A stretch of DNA of 64,000 nt from an uncultured Tenacibaculum sp. (GCF_947499065.1 NZ_CANMMT010000001.1:434001-498000), one strand, 5' to 3'; positions 1 to 9,558 are shown, counted from the first letter of the stretch. Made by a program: numbers and translations. The notes: a model not told the origin generated them from the sequence alone.

Positions 1-828
1 CATAAAAATGTATTTTACTTTATCTGAAAAAGTAGGCGCTTTTTTAACGTCATTCCATAACTCTTTCCACATTAAAAATTGCACATCCGAAAAACTCTCA
101 CTATTCAAAGTATCATGCATAATTCCATAAGAAATTTTCTCATTATCTAACTCTTTCTGAAATGTTTTGAAAATGCGGTCCCAAATACTAAATGTTTCTC
201 CATAATTTCTATCTAAATAAATATGGTTTTTTGCATGGTGAACCCTATGAACTGAAGGTGTTATTAATATTTTATCTAACCATTTTTGTTTCCCTATAAC
301 TTTTTCGTTTACATGCGTTAAAGTTGCATACAAACGTGCAATAGGCTCGATGATAAATATCATTAATGGATGAAAACCTAATATAGGTAACCATATAAAG
401 TTAAATGGTGTAAAAAACACATCGAATATGGAACCTCTAGCAACCACAGTTAAATTCATATCTTCCGCTGTATGATGTACTCCGTGAATACACCATAAAA
501 CACGAACTTTGTGCCCTAAAAAATGAATAAAAAACACTGTAAAATCATATAATAAATAAGCTATAATCCATACATACCATTGAAAACCTAGGTCAAACAA
601 CCTATGTTCGTATAACAAAAACATTGTACCAACAATGAATACTTTAGATAATAAAAAGTAAGGAATACTTTGTACTATATATGATAATATACTAACCACT
701 CCTTCTTTTTTTCTTTCAACATAATTAGTTAAAATAAGGATTCCCCATTCTACCAACATAAGTGCAAGTACTATTACACTCATATGCTCTAACTGCCCTA
801 CTATTTTTTCTATAGATGATAAATCCAT
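1..828 (-). CDS. Sterol desaturase / fatty acid hydroxylase superfamily protein (C-terminus cut by window edge)
   Basis: The frame is open from the ATG at 828 to the window edge, giving 276 residues. It shows the three His clusters of membrane di-iron oxygenases: HFLGH at about residues 102-106, HGVHH at 115-119 and HRVHH at 194-198, embedded among hydrophobic segments. Family members hydroxylate or desaturate lipids, sterols, carotenoids or ornithine lipids; the substrate here cannot be told. It starts 2 nt after the stop of the alpha/beta hydrolase gene, so it is probably the last visible gene of the siderophore-linked operon. It is related to, but clearly diverged from, the hydroxylases at 13773-14681 and 17892-18791. 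Confidence 0.85.
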   Translation of the reverse strand, partial: MDLSSIEKIVGQLEHMSVIVLALMLVEWGILILTNYVERKKEGVVSILSYIVQSIPYFLLSKVFIVGTMFLLYEHRLFDLGFQWYVWIIAYLLYDFTVFFIHFLGHKVRVLWCIHGVHHTAEDMNLTVVARGSIFDVFFTPFNFIWLPILGFHPLMIFIIEPIARLYATLTHVNEKVIGKQKWLDKILITPSVHRVHHAKNHIYLDRNYGETFSIWDRIFKTFQKELDNEKISYGIMHDTLNSESFSDVQFLMWKELWNDVKKAPTFSDKVKYIFM

Positions 829-830
829 TT

Positions 831-1847
831 CTATAAATTATTATTTAAAAAAGTACATATTTGCATTACTGCCGCTTTAGAAGCTTCTGTTTCTCTCAAA
901 GGATTCAGCACAATAAAATCATGAATAGTTCCTCCATATCTTGTTGAAATTACTGGTACCTCAGCCATTCTTAATTTTTTAGCATATGCTTCTCCTTCAT
1001 CTCTTAACACATCATACTCTGCTGTAATTAAAAGTGTTTTAGGTAAATTTTTAAGCTCTTCTAAACTTGCTCTTAAAGGTGCTACTGTTGAAAATAAATG
1101 TGTTTCCTTTTTAGGTGCATACACTTTCCAAAACCATTTCATTGTATCTCTTGTTAAATAGTGTCCTTTAGAAAATTGTTCGTAAGACCCTGTATTCAGA
1201 TTCGTATCCGTTACTGGGTACAATAATATTTGACCTTTAAGCTTAGGAACACCTTTCTCTTTTGCCATCATAGCAACAGCTGTTGCCATATTTCCTCCAG
1301 CACTATCTCCTCCTACTATAATTTTAGTAGGGTCTAAACCATATTTTTTTCCATATTTTGAAACAAATAATGTTGCTAAATAACCTTCTTCGTTGGCTAC
1401 TGGATATTGCACCTCTGGCGCTCTTGAATAATCAACAAAAACAACTCCTATATTTGCTTTTAAAGCAATATCTCTCATTAATCTTTTGTGAGTCTCAAAA
1501 CTATTGAATACCCATCCTCCTCCATGGAAATAAATTAAAGTAGGTAGTAGTTTCCTTCTTTTTTTAGGCTTTACTATTACTACCTTGACATCTTTATTTT
1601 CTTGTTTAAAAACCGCCTTAGTAAAGGTTACTTTTGTATAAGTTAATGTTGAATCTTGCTGCATATACTCCATAGCATTTCTACCAACATCCAATGGTAA
1701 TTCTTGCAATGGTGCTCCATCATAGGAATGTACTGCTTCCAGAAATTTCTGAACTTTAGAATCTAAACCATAACTTCCAGCTAGTTTTGTTTGAGCTATG
1801 GATGTAAATTGTAATAAAACAATTATAATAACTAATAACTTTCTCAT
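831..1847 (-). CDS. Exported alpha/beta hydrolase, hormone-sensitive-lipase type (carboxylesterase)
   Basis: This 338-residue protein starts with a signal peptide (hydrophobic stretch from residue 4, ending near SIAQ at 16-19), so it should act outside the inner membrane. It carries the oxyanion motif HGGGW at 108-112 and the nucleophile motif GDSAGG at 180-185 (Ser182). An Asp in DVLRD and a His in IHDF near the C-terminus complete the triad. The family hydrolyses short acyl esters and amides. The gene lies 1 nt after the membrane acyltransferase gene and 2 nt before the hydroxylase gene in the siderophore run. A role in cleaving or trimming an acylated siderophore is only inference. Confidence 0.85.
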   Translation of the reverse strand: MRKLLVIIIVLLQFTSIAQTKLAGSYGLDSKVQKFLEAVHSYDGAPLQELPLDVGRNAMEYMQQDSTLTYTKVTFTKAVFKQENKDVKVVIVKPKKRRKLLPTLIYFHGGGWVFNSFETHKRLMRDIALKANIGVVFVDYSRAPEVQYPVANEEGYLATLFVSKYGKKYGLDPTKIIVGGDSAGGNMATAVAMMAKEKGVPKLKGQILLYPVTDTNLNTGSYEQFSKGHYLTRDTMKWFWKVYAPKKETHLFSTVAPLRASLEELKNLPKTLLITAEYDVLRDEGEAYAKKLRMAEVPVISTRYGGTIHDFIVLNPLRETEASKAAVMQICTFLNNNL

Positions 1848-1848
1848 A

Positions 1849-2949
1849 CTATGCTGCTTGTTGTAGTACTTTTCTTTTTTTACTTCTTTTAGAAATTACA
1901 TAATTGTTAAATAGATACAATAGTGTAAATGTTCCTACATTAATGCCTAGCATTATTAACAAAACAACTGGCTCATTGTATGCTGAAAAATCTAAAAACA
2001 CTAACAACCAATAAATTAAAATCCATTGTATCATATAGAAAGTAGTTACATTTTTACTACAGTAAAAAAATAATCTGCTTATGTAATTATTTTCAGGCAA
2101 TGCTTTTTCTATTAAATAATACACCCAAAAAAGCACTAAAATAATTCCCATTAATCCCATACTTCCTCCTGGACCTAAATGATAATAATCTCCAAAATGG
2201 TATTCGTAATTATAATCGCATAGTAGTTTTCCAATCACTAGAAAAATTAAACCTAAATAGAGCATAGGTCTAAATAAAGATTTATCTGCATTTTCAGGAT
2301 TTTCTTGATAACGTAACCCTAAGTATAATCCCATTAGAATAAATGAAAGCCAAGGAAATAATGGAAAGTACACATCGAAATTATTACCCCAAATCAAATT
2401 CAAAATATAATCTACACCAGGAACACCTAATTGTATTCCACTCACAATTTTTGAAAGCCACATTATAACTAATGCTATAAAAATTAGTACTCCCTTATTT
2501 TTTATTAAAAACTTAAAAGATAGCCCTATTAAGAACAATGATATTCCTACTAGCTGAAACATATCACCTTTTAAGAAATAGTTTAATAAACTACTAAAGT
2601 TACTTAATTCAAGCCCACTAGCTTTTACAAAACTCTCTGGAAATCCTCCAAAAAACAAAACTGGTATGATAAATCTTAAAAAATTTAAAATATATCCTAA
2701 AGCAATAATCATTAATGCTTTTTTTAAGATTCCATTTTTGTTTGCATTTCTTGAGAATGCAAATGAAATTCCCATTACAATAAGAAATACAGGAGATCCT
2801 CTTTCTAATAACTGCCCTATATTTCCTGTAACTGTATTTTCCCAAGTTTCCATACTTGAAAAAATCATTAAAACATGTACAGGAATCATCATAAGAACAC
2901 TAAAACCTCTTACAAAGTCTACAGCTCTTACTCTATTTTTTGTTTTCAT
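1849..2949 (-). CDS. Multi-pass membrane acyltransferase, HGSNAT/DUF1624-like
   Basis: The 366-residue protein has roughly ten hydrophobic segments. It opens with the signature RVRAVDFVRG (about residues 6-15) followed by an in-membrane His (H25), as in the heparan-alpha-glucosaminide N-acetyltransferase catalytic family and related acyltransferase-3 proteins. These proteins move acyl groups from cytoplasmic acyl-CoA onto amine or hydroxyl acceptors across the membrane. The acceptor is unknown here. Its position in the siderophore run, between a nitroreductase and an exported esterase, suggests acylation of the siderophore or of a surface lipid. It begins 13 nt after the nitroreductase stop. 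Confidence 0.7.
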   Translation of the reverse strand: MKTKNRVRAVDFVRGFSVLMMIPVHVLMIFSSMETWENTVTGNIGQLLERGSPVFLIVMGISFAFSRNANKNGILKKALMIIALGYILNFLRFIIPVLFFGGFPESFVKASGLELSNFSSLLNYFLKGDMFQLVGISLFLIGLSFKFLIKNKGVLIFIALVIMWLSKIVSGIQLGVPGVDYILNLIWGNNFDVYFPLFPWLSFILMGLYLGLRYQENPENADKSLFRPMLYLGLIFLVIGKLLCDYNYEYHFGDYYHLGPGGSMGLMGIILVLFWVYYLIEKALPENNYISRLFFYCSKNVTTFYMIQWILIYWLLVFLDFSAYNEPVVLLIMLGINVGTFTLLYLFNNYVISKRSKKRKVLQQAA

Positions 2950-2962
2950 TTTTTATCTTTTA

Positions 2963-3544
2963 CTATTTTTTATTCCAACTTAATTTCTTCGATAATGATT
3001 TTCTTTTTCTTCTAGGCTCTGGAATATTTTCTTTTTTGTATCCCATAAAAAAGATTCCTAAAAACTGCTCGTCCTTTTCTAGGTTTACGTATTCTTTTCC
3101 ATACTCTAAAGTTGCTGGAGAAGAATCCCAATAACTACCCAAACCTAAAGAAGTACAACTCAGCCACATGTTTTGTACAGCACAAGAAACAGCAGCTAAC
3201 TCTTCCCATTCAGATAGTTTTGCTTTTTTATTTGGTGTAAACACAATTCCTATTAAAGTTGCATTTTTAGCATAGGTTTTAGTAGCTTCATAACGCTCGT
3301 TAGAAAATTGTTTTTCGATATACAACTCTCTATAATAAGATGCCATAAACTCACTTAAATCCAATTGATGCTTACCTTCTAAAACTACAAAACGCCATGG
3401 CTGTGTTACTAAATGAGTTGGTGCCCATAATGCGTTTGTAACTATAGCTTCTATCGTTTCTTTTTCAATTTTTTTGTTTGCATAATCATACGCGTAAGTA
3501 CTTTTACGCGTATGTATAACTTTTGTAAGCTCTTCGAAATTCAT
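2963..3544 (-). CDS. Nitroreductase family FMN oxidoreductase
   Basis: At 193 residues this has the size and layout of the small FMN nitroreductase family. It has an N-terminal RKSTYAY segment (Arg and Ser contact the FMN phosphate), a TQPWRFVVL block near residue 50, and a C-terminal LGLGSYWDSS followed by LGIFFMGYKKE. It is a cytoplasmic NAD(P)H-dependent flavoenzyme. It begins 1 nt after the stop of the second NIS synthetase, so it is almost certainly co-transcribed with the siderophore genes. It could reduce an N-hydroxy intermediate or ferric siderophore, but the sequence does not show which. Confidence 0.8.
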   Translation of the reverse strand: MNFEELTKVIHTRKSTYAYDYANKKIEKETIEAIVTNALWAPTHLVTQPWRFVVLEGKHQLDLSEFMASYYRELYIEKQFSNERYEATKTYAKNATLIGIVFTPNKKAKLSEWEELAAVSCAVQNMWLSCTSLGLGSYWDSSPATLEYGKEYVNLEKDEQFLGIFFMGYKKENIPEPRRKRKSLSKKLSWNKK

Positions 3545-3545
3545 C

Positions 3546-5369
3546 TTAAAAAGTTTCTGCTACTTTATTTATTCCAGCTACTTCTTTTTTAAATTGAGCG
3601 AGTGGATTTATTAAAGTTCCTTCTAACTTTAAGCTTTCTATTGGATCGGCCAAGGTTAACATTTGCTTTGTATTCCCTAACTGTAATCTATTTAAGCAAC
3701 AACGATCAAACTCATTTACGAATAAATCATATCGTTCGTATTTTTCTGAAAACTCTGGATGTTCTTCTTGATATTCATAGACACATTCTGCTACTAATTG
3801 CCAAAAATTATATTCAGAAAAATTCGCATGAGTATCTAATTGTTGTCCCATAAAACGGAAAATACAATCAAAAACATCTGTGAAAATTGATAGTATTTTC
3901 ATTTTATCAGAAGTCTTCGTAAACAGCCTATCTGCATGTTCAGGTAAATGCATTGTTTCGTTGAAAACAATTACTTCCTCTGTAATATCTTTCATTAATA
4001 CATGTACAGGAGTATTTTCTTCTAATACCATTATTAGGTTTTCTCCATGGGGCATGAACACAAACTCGTATTTATAAAAGCAATGTAATAATGGCGCTAA
4101 ATACGCTTTTAAATATCGTTGTACCCAAGTAGTTGCACCATATGGAGAGGCCTCTATCAACGATCCTAATAACGAATTCCCTTGGTAATCTACATGCAAC
4201 AAAGCTGCCATTGTAAATACTCGTTGATTAGAGGCTATCTTAATAAACGGACTTTCTCTCCATAATGCAGACAACATTTTATTGTGTGGATTTGTTTTTC
4301 CTAATACTTCATAATAATGGTTATGATATCCTACGGTAGCAACTTCTCCTAACATTGTAAAGCCATTCTCATTCAAGTAGGTGTCTTCTGCTAGTAAATT
4401 TGTTATCCATGTAGTAATATGCGGAGTACTTTGCATATAATATGGCGACAAACCTCTCATGAACCCCATATTTAGAATGGATAATGCTGTTTTTGTATAT
4501 AACTTTTCTGGATGTGAAGCATTAAACAATGTTCTAATAGATTGTTGCGCCGAAAACTTATCGTCACTTTCTCCAACTAAAACAATATTTTTCTGTGCAA
4601 TGTCTGCTCCAAAAACTGCTACTATTTTATTTTTCCATTGCCATGGGTGCACTGGCATAAAAATATAATCTTCAGGCGCTAAATTATTTTGATGTAACAC
4701 CTCATTAAAACCAGTAATTTTATCTTTTCCTAATTCACTTAATAATAACTGCTCATAATCATACCCCTCAACTGCTGTATAAGTTGCGTATTTTTTATGT
4801 CCTGCTATCCATAAAATTTGGAAAGGATGATTACTTTCTGGTGCATATGCATGATAGTCGTCAATATTGAAACCTATTCGACCATTATTAGCTACAAAAC
4901 AAGGATGTCCTTCGGTCATACCATGCTCTATCTCTTGGAAACTTTTCTCTGCTAATTCTTTTGCTGAAAATTTTTCATTTAGATATTTATAAGCAGCTCC
5001 TGAAAGTGTGCTTGTTATCTCTTCTAAATAGGTTGCTAAAAACTCATCAGGAATTCCTAATGTAGTTTTAAACTCAACAATGAAATGTAATGCATCTAAA
5101 TACAATACATCTTTTGAATCTTCTTTTGTTTTTTTAATACTATCAGTATCTACCAACCAATGATCTAACAAATATTTTTTTGCTTTAAATTGATAGTTAA
5201 ACTCTTTAGCGTCTGATTGTATTTTATATAAATTCCATCCATCTTGCTCTTCAAGAAATTCTGGAACTAAAATAAGCTCATGAGAAAACTCACTAATCGC
5301 TTTTTTTATTAATTGACGATTTACAAATTCCCATACCTGAGGTTGTAAATGTTCTATATTATTTTTCAT
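3546..5369 (-). CDS. NIS siderophore synthetase, IucA/IucC family, stand-alone copy
   Basis: This 607-residue ATP-dependent ligase joins a carboxylate to an amine or hydroxylamine. Visible family blocks are TEGHP at 152-156, ANNGRIGF at 160-167, HPWQW at 241-245 and HGENL at 441-445. From memory, the GHPxFVANNGRxGF form is that of synthetases acting on hydroxamate monomers (AlcC, DesD, BibC) rather than citrate-loading IucA enzymes. It overlaps the preceding acyltransferase gene by 11 nt in another frame. Its own frame meets a TAG just upstream of the ATG, so this is a real separate gene and not a frameshifted fusion. It is a clear paralogue of the synthetase domain at 5955-8375. Confidence 0.92.
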   Translation of the reverse strand: MKNNIEHLQPQVWEFVNRQLIKKAISEFSHELILVPEFLEEQDGWNLYKIQSDAKEFNYQFKAKKYLLDHWLVDTDSIKKTKEDSKDVLYLDALHFIVEFKTTLGIPDEFLATYLEEITSTLSGAAYKYLNEKFSAKELAEKSFQEIEHGMTEGHPCFVANNGRIGFNIDDYHAYAPESNHPFQILWIAGHKKYATYTAVEGYDYEQLLLSELGKDKITGFNEVLHQNNLAPEDYIFMPVHPWQWKNKIVAVFGADIAQKNIVLVGESDDKFSAQQSIRTLFNASHPEKLYTKTALSILNMGFMRGLSPYYMQSTPHITTWITNLLAEDTYLNENGFTMLGEVATVGYHNHYYEVLGKTNPHNKMLSALWRESPFIKIASNQRVFTMAALLHVDYQGNSLLGSLIEASPYGATTWVQRYLKAYLAPLLHCFYKYEFVFMPHGENLIMVLEENTPVHVLMKDITEEVIVFNETMHLPEHADRLFTKTSDKMKILSIFTDVFDCIFRFMGQQLDTHANFSEYNFWQLVAECVYEYQEEHPEFSEKYERYDLFVNEFDRCCLNRLQLGNTKQMLTLADPIESLKLEGTLINPLAQFKKEVAGINKVAETF

Positions 5370-5952
5370 TCTTGTTCTCTAATTGGTTTAAAGCTTCCTT
5401 GTACATTTTTTTAGTACAAAAAGCCAAAGCTGCTTTCTTATAAGACAAGTCTATTTCTTTTTGATAAACAAAACCTGCTTTCTTATTTAACTTGTGAATT
5501 TTTTCATTGTTTACATCTGGTTCTACAACAACTCTTGCTACTTGTGGTAAACTGAAAAAATAATCGATAATGGTTGAAAACACATGCCAAGTAAATTGAG
5601 GTATTCTTTTTTCTATTGGAGCAACTAATATGTGCATCCCATAATCACTCTCTTGCGCTTCGTAGTGTTTCGCTATGATATCTGTTGAAGCTTTATAACG
5701 TTCCATTAAAAACACAGGAATATTATTTAACATTCCTATGTAAGTATGATGATTTGGATTTTCTTCTATCTCCTGATACTCGGCACGTACTTCTTCTAAA
5801 GATTTATCTAACATTCCCCAATATTTAGCATAGGGTTGTGTAACCCAAGTATGCAACATTGGTGAATCTGTATCTACATGAAATGGGCGAATACTTAAAA
5901 CTCCCAATCCAGCAATTTCTTTGCTAAATACTTCTTGATTCGTTTGTACCAT
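5359..5952 (-). CDS. Siderophore acyltransferase, GNAT type (IucB/AlcB/RhbD-like)
   Basis: The 197-residue protein matches the siderophore-specific GNAT family that transfers acetyl or succinyl groups from CoA to an N-hydroxylated diamine. It has LSIRPFHV near the N-terminus, a WVTQPYAKYWGM block, DYGMHILVAP and VVVEPDVNNEKIHKLNKKAGF near the C-terminus, which is the usual acyl-CoA and product region. It aligns along its whole length with the N-terminal domain of the fused protein at 5955-8375. It lies 2 nt after that gene and overlaps the downstream synthetase by 11 nt, so translational coupling is likely. The acyl group cannot be read from sequence. Confidence 0.88.
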   Translation of the reverse strand: MVQTNQEVFSKEIAGLGVLSIRPFHVDTDSPMLHTWVTQPYAKYWGMLDKSLEEVRAEYQEIEENPNHHTYIGMLNNIPVFLMERYKASTDIIAKHYEAQESDYGMHILVAPIEKRIPQFTWHVFSTIIDYFFSLPQVARVVVEPDVNNEKIHKLNKKAGFVYQKEIDLSYKKAALAFCTKKMYKEALNQLENKNEK

Positions 5953-5954
5953 GA

Positions 5955-8375
5955 TTAAACTTCTTGCGTTTTAAATACTGCTAATGGGTTTTGCAGTTTC
6001 CCAGCAAATTGTAATAAGGCTACTGGGTCATCTAAATCAATCATTTGTTTATGATTATTTAACTGTAACCTATTTAAACATGACAATTTGAAATCTTCTG
6101 CAAATAAATCGTATTGTTCAAACTTTGCTGCTAGTTGTGGGAATTTTGCTTGATATTCTTGAATGTTTTCTGCCACTAATTCCCAAAAACGATTTTCATT
6201 ATAATCTGCATGCTCTTCTAAAATAGGTGATAAGAAACGGAAGAACCCATCAAACATATCAGTAAAAATTGATAGTAATTTTACGTCTTCTGGCACTGGA
6301 GCATACATTCTCTTTAAATGTTCTGGCAATTCAACCTCTGGATTTAAAATACAAGCTTCCTCTGTAATATCTTTTAATAATGCATACACAGGAATATTAT
6401 CTTCTAACACCATAATTAAGTTTTCTCCATGTGGCATAAACACTAAATCGTAGTAATAGAAACAATGTAACATTGGACTTAAATATGCCTGTAAGTATTT
6501 ACGTAACCAATTATCAATTGAAATTCCTGAATCTTTAATAATTTCTGGTAATAATGCATTTCCATGATGATCAATATGAAGTAAGGCTGCCATAGTTAAA
6601 GGCTTCTGATTTTCTTTAACTACTGAATAAGGACTTTCTCTCCATAAAGAAGCTAACATTTTGTTATAATCGTTATGAGGTCCGAACTCATCAAAATAAG
6701 GATTCACATAACTTACTGAACCTATTTCGCTAAGCATTCTAAATCCATTTTCTTGGATATAGCTATCGTTGTATAATAAATCTTCTAACCAAACTGCCAT
6801 TTTAGGTGCTGTGCCTAAGTAATATAAAGGCAATCCTCTCATGAATCCCATATTTAAAATAGACAACGCCGATTTTGTATAGAATTTTTGCGGATTAGTA
6901 ACATTGAATAATGTTCTAATAGATTGCTGTGCTAAATATTGATCTGGTCCATATCCTAAGCAAATTAAATCTCCTTTTGCTACTTCTGGAGAAAATATAT
7001 TTGCAAGCTTGTTAAACCATTGCCAAGGGTGAATTGGTAAGAATAAATAATCTTCTGCTTTGTATCCCTTTCCTTCTATGATTTGATTGAATTGTGCAAT
7101 GGTCTCTGCATCTAATTCTTTTTGTATTAATGTTTCATAAGGAAGCGACTCTATAGCAGAGAAAACTGCTTTCGATTTATGTCCTGCTAACCATAATAAA
7201 GAAAATGAATTTCCTGCTTCTGGTGCATATGAACGGTAATCGCTACTATCAAAACCTATTCTTCCATTATTAGCAACAAAGCCTGGATGTCCTTCTGTCA
7301 TAGATTGCTCTATAGTTTGAAAATCGGCCTTAGCTAATTCTTGGGCTGTTGGATTTCCCTTCGTTATTTTAAAAGCACTTCCGTATAATGTACTAATAAT
7401 TTCTTCTAAGTATACTGGCATTTTCTCATCTGCAATGCCTAATATTTTTCTAAACTCTTTTATAAAATAAATAGCATCTACTTCAGTAATAGCATCTTTT
7501 ACATACTTTTTAATTGACTTTTCGTCTATCATAAAATGATTTAATGCCATTGGCTTTGCATTAAACTCGTATCGTATATCTAAAGAATCTGTATAAACTT
7601 TGTAGTGTTTATATCCATTACTTAATTCTTCTATTATTTCGGGTTTTATTAATAGTTCGTGTGAAAATTCACACAATGCTTTTTTTACTAATAATAAGTT
7701 CGCTTGTTTCCAAACGTTTGATTGTATATGTTGAGTTGATTGTTGTGGCGATACCACATTATCTAAGGTGTTCATGGCACTTCTTTTTGATGGTGAAAAA
7801 GATTGAATTTGGTTTTTATAGTTGATTTTGGTTAAAAATGCTAACTGAGCTGTTTTATTAGGTAACTCAATTACATTAGCCAATTGAAATCCTATTCTTT
7901 GGCATAGTGCAAACATTTTTTTGTTTCGAATATCTGGCTCAACAACTATTCTATTAATTGCTGAATTTGTAAAAACAAAATCCATAATTGATTGAAACAT
8001 AAACCAAGTAAAATTTGGAGTTTTTGGCTCTTTTGGCGGAGCTACAATAATGTGTACTCCACAATCTGAATCTTTGGTTTTATAAAAATTATTGATAATG
8101 TCTAATTGAGGATTGTAACGCTCTAAAACAAATGCAGGTTCGTTATTAAACATTCCAACGAAAACATCATAATGTTCAGGAGCAGTTAATTCTGTATACT
8201 CTTTTTCTACATCTTCTAATGTAGCATTTGGCATTCCCCAAAAAACAGCATACTCTTTAGTTACCCATTTTTGCAAAAAGACACTATCTTCTTTTACTTG
8301 AAAAGGACGAATAGTAATCGTTCCAAAATCGTTATATTCTTTTGAAAAAACTGTGGTGGTTTGTGTTGTTGACAT
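5955..8375 (-). CDS. Fused acyltransferase-NIS synthetase (BibC-like architecture)
   Basis: The 806-residue protein has an N-terminal siderophore GNAT domain (about residues 10-187), a polar linker (about 188-215) and a C-terminal IucA/IucC ligase (about 216-806). The ligase has EGHP at 361-364, ANNGRIGF just after it, and later HPWQW and HGENL blocks. BibC of the bisucaberin pathway is known to have the same order, with the ligase domain cyclodimerising N-hydroxy-N-succinylcadaverine. The expected reactions are therefore acylation of an N-hydroxydiamine followed by oligomerisation or macrocyclisation. The linker keeps a Met at residue 201 (codon at 7773-7775), close to where a separate synthetase would begin. 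The fusion is in frame throughout. Confidence 0.92.
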   Translation of the reverse strand: MSTTQTTTVFSKEYNDFGTITIRPFQVKEDSVFLQKWVTKEYAVFWGMPNATLEDVEKEYTELTAPEHYDVFVGMFNNEPAFVLERYNPQLDIINNFYKTKDSDCGVHIIVAPPKEPKTPNFTWFMFQSIMDFVFTNSAINRIVVEPDIRNKKMFALCQRIGFQLANVIELPNKTAQLAFLTKINYKNQIQSFSPSKRSAMNTLDNVVSPQQSTQHIQSNVWKQANLLLVKKALCEFSHELLIKPEIIEELSNGYKHYKVYTDSLDIRYEFNAKPMALNHFMIDEKSIKKYVKDAITEVDAIYFIKEFRKILGIADEKMPVYLEEIISTLYGSAFKITKGNPTAQELAKADFQTIEQSMTEGHPGFVANNGRIGFDSSDYRSYAPEAGNSFSLLWLAGHKSKAVFSAIESLPYETLIQKELDAETIAQFNQIIEGKGYKAEDYLFLPIHPWQWFNKLANIFSPEVAKGDLICLGYGPDQYLAQQSIRTLFNVTNPQKFYTKSALSILNMGFMRGLPLYYLGTAPKMAVWLEDLLYNDSYIQENGFRMLSEIGSVSYVNPYFDEFGPHNDYNKMLASLWRESPYSVVKENQKPLTMAALLHIDHHGNALLPEIIKDSGISIDNWLRKYLQAYLSPMLHCFYYYDLVFMPHGENLIMVLEDNIPVYALLKDITEEACILNPEVELPEHLKRMYAPVPEDVKLLSIFTDMFDGFFRFLSPILEEHADYNENRFWELVAENIQEYQAKFPQLAAKFEQYDLFAEDFKLSCLNRLQLNNHKQMIDLDDPVALLQFAGKLQNPLAVFKTQEV

Positions 8376-8378
8376 TTC

Positions 8379-9554
8379 TTAAGCTTTTGCTAGTTGTTTA
8401 TGAACTTTTCTTACCGACTTAAACACAAAAAAATATAATACTAAGGTTAGTAAAAACCCTCCTAAAGCAATTGCAAAAGGCATCTGTAAACCAAATTCAT
8501 CTACTATAATTCCTACATTTAAAGAAGCTAATAAAACTCCTAAATTTTGAAAGAAATGTATTTTACTATAGTCTACAGAATATGATTCTGGAGTACTTAA
8601 TTCAAATAATAAAATATCGAATTTTACTACCCCTTGAAAAATTGCCCATCCATAAACAATTCTTCCTAAAATCACAATCCCGTCATAAGGTATTCCTTGC
8701 AATAAAAGACCAATTAAGCCTATAAATAATGCATTTATAATTCCTTGATGTCCTTCTGATTTTCTTCTGTTATTAATCCATAAGGCTACTAAAGCAACAA
8801 AACCAGGAATTGCATAAATAGTTCCTGAAACTAACTTGCTTTTATAAGCTGAAAAACTTTCCCAATACGATGAAAAGAAAGGTCTAATTAAAAAGTCACT
8901 GAAATATAAAATCAACGTAATTAGTCCTAATTTTAAAATAAAGCCTTTAGGAATAAACTTCTTTTCTGTATTCTCTGACTCTTCTGAAATGATTAAATCT
9001 GTAGCGTACTTTTTACTTTTTAGTAAATAAGCACTCATTGCCATTTGTATAAAATCGCCTCCAGCCATAATTAAAAAGATACTACTTGGTGCTATATAGT
9101 CTACGGTTATTCCTCCTAGTACTGCTCCTAATATTCCTCCTAAGTGCACAACTACCGAAAGTAACCCAATAGTACTTGGATGTTCTTCTTTGGTTATAAT
9201 TTTAAGAATATAAGGGTACACCAATAAATAACTTCCCTTAAACAATACCATAATTAATGATACTATCCAGAAATTTATATATGATGTTGTATAATAGCAA
9301 TACAGGGCTAATACACCTGCCATTGCTTGGGTATATACTAAAATATTAAGTTCTGAAACCTTTTTAGAAACATATGCCCAGAATGGAAATGCTATCATAA
9401 CCATAAAACAAATAGCAGCGAAATAATATCCTACGTTTTTGGGATTGGTCATACCAAATCGAAGCTCAAAAAACTGCGGATAAAATGGATGCAGTAGATA
9501 ATCACTTACTACTGCAACCAATGTCATTACTATTAAAAATGTTTTTAGCTTCAT
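8379..9554 (-). CDS. MFS transporter, probable siderophore exporter
   Basis: This 391-residue protein has about twelve hydrophobic helices in two halves separated by a charged loop near residues 190-205 (SEESENTEKK), the usual layout of the major facilitator superfamily. It is set between the N-hydroxylase and the fused synthetase with gaps of 3-4 nt. Its place in the biosynthetic operon points to export of the finished siderophore. Import through an MFS carrier, known for some siderophores, cannot be ruled out. No TonB receptor or ABC importer is nearby. Confidence 0.85.
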   Translation of the reverse strand: MKLKTFLIVMTLVAVVSDYLLHPFYPQFFELRFGMTNPKNVGYYFAAICFMVMIAFPFWAYVSKKVSELNILVYTQAMAGVLALYCYYTTSYINFWIVSLIMVLFKGSYLLVYPYILKIITKEEHPSTIGLLSVVVHLGGILGAVLGGITVDYIAPSSIFLIMAGGDFIQMAMSAYLLKSKKYATDLIISEESENTEKKFIPKGFILKLGLITLILYFSDFLIRPFFSSYWESFSAYKSKLVSGTIYAIPGFVALVALWINNRRKSEGHQGIINALFIGLIGLLLQGIPYDGIVILGRIVYGWAIFQGVVKFDILLFELSTPESYSVDYSKIHFFQNLGVLLASLNVGIIVDEFGLQMPFAIALGGFLLTLVLYFFVFKSVRKVHKQLAKA

Positions 9555-9558
9555 ATTT

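Noticed and set aside
2618-3134. Small open frames on both strands inside the acyltransferase and nitroreductase genes
   Set aside because: They are shadows of real genes, with low-complexity Phe/Ile/Lys composition and no family features.
5355-5375. Frameshift that would rejoin the stand-alone acyltransferase and synthetase
   Set aside because: The synthetase frame meets a TAG four codons upstream of its ATG, and the acyltransferase has a normal end, so these are two genes.
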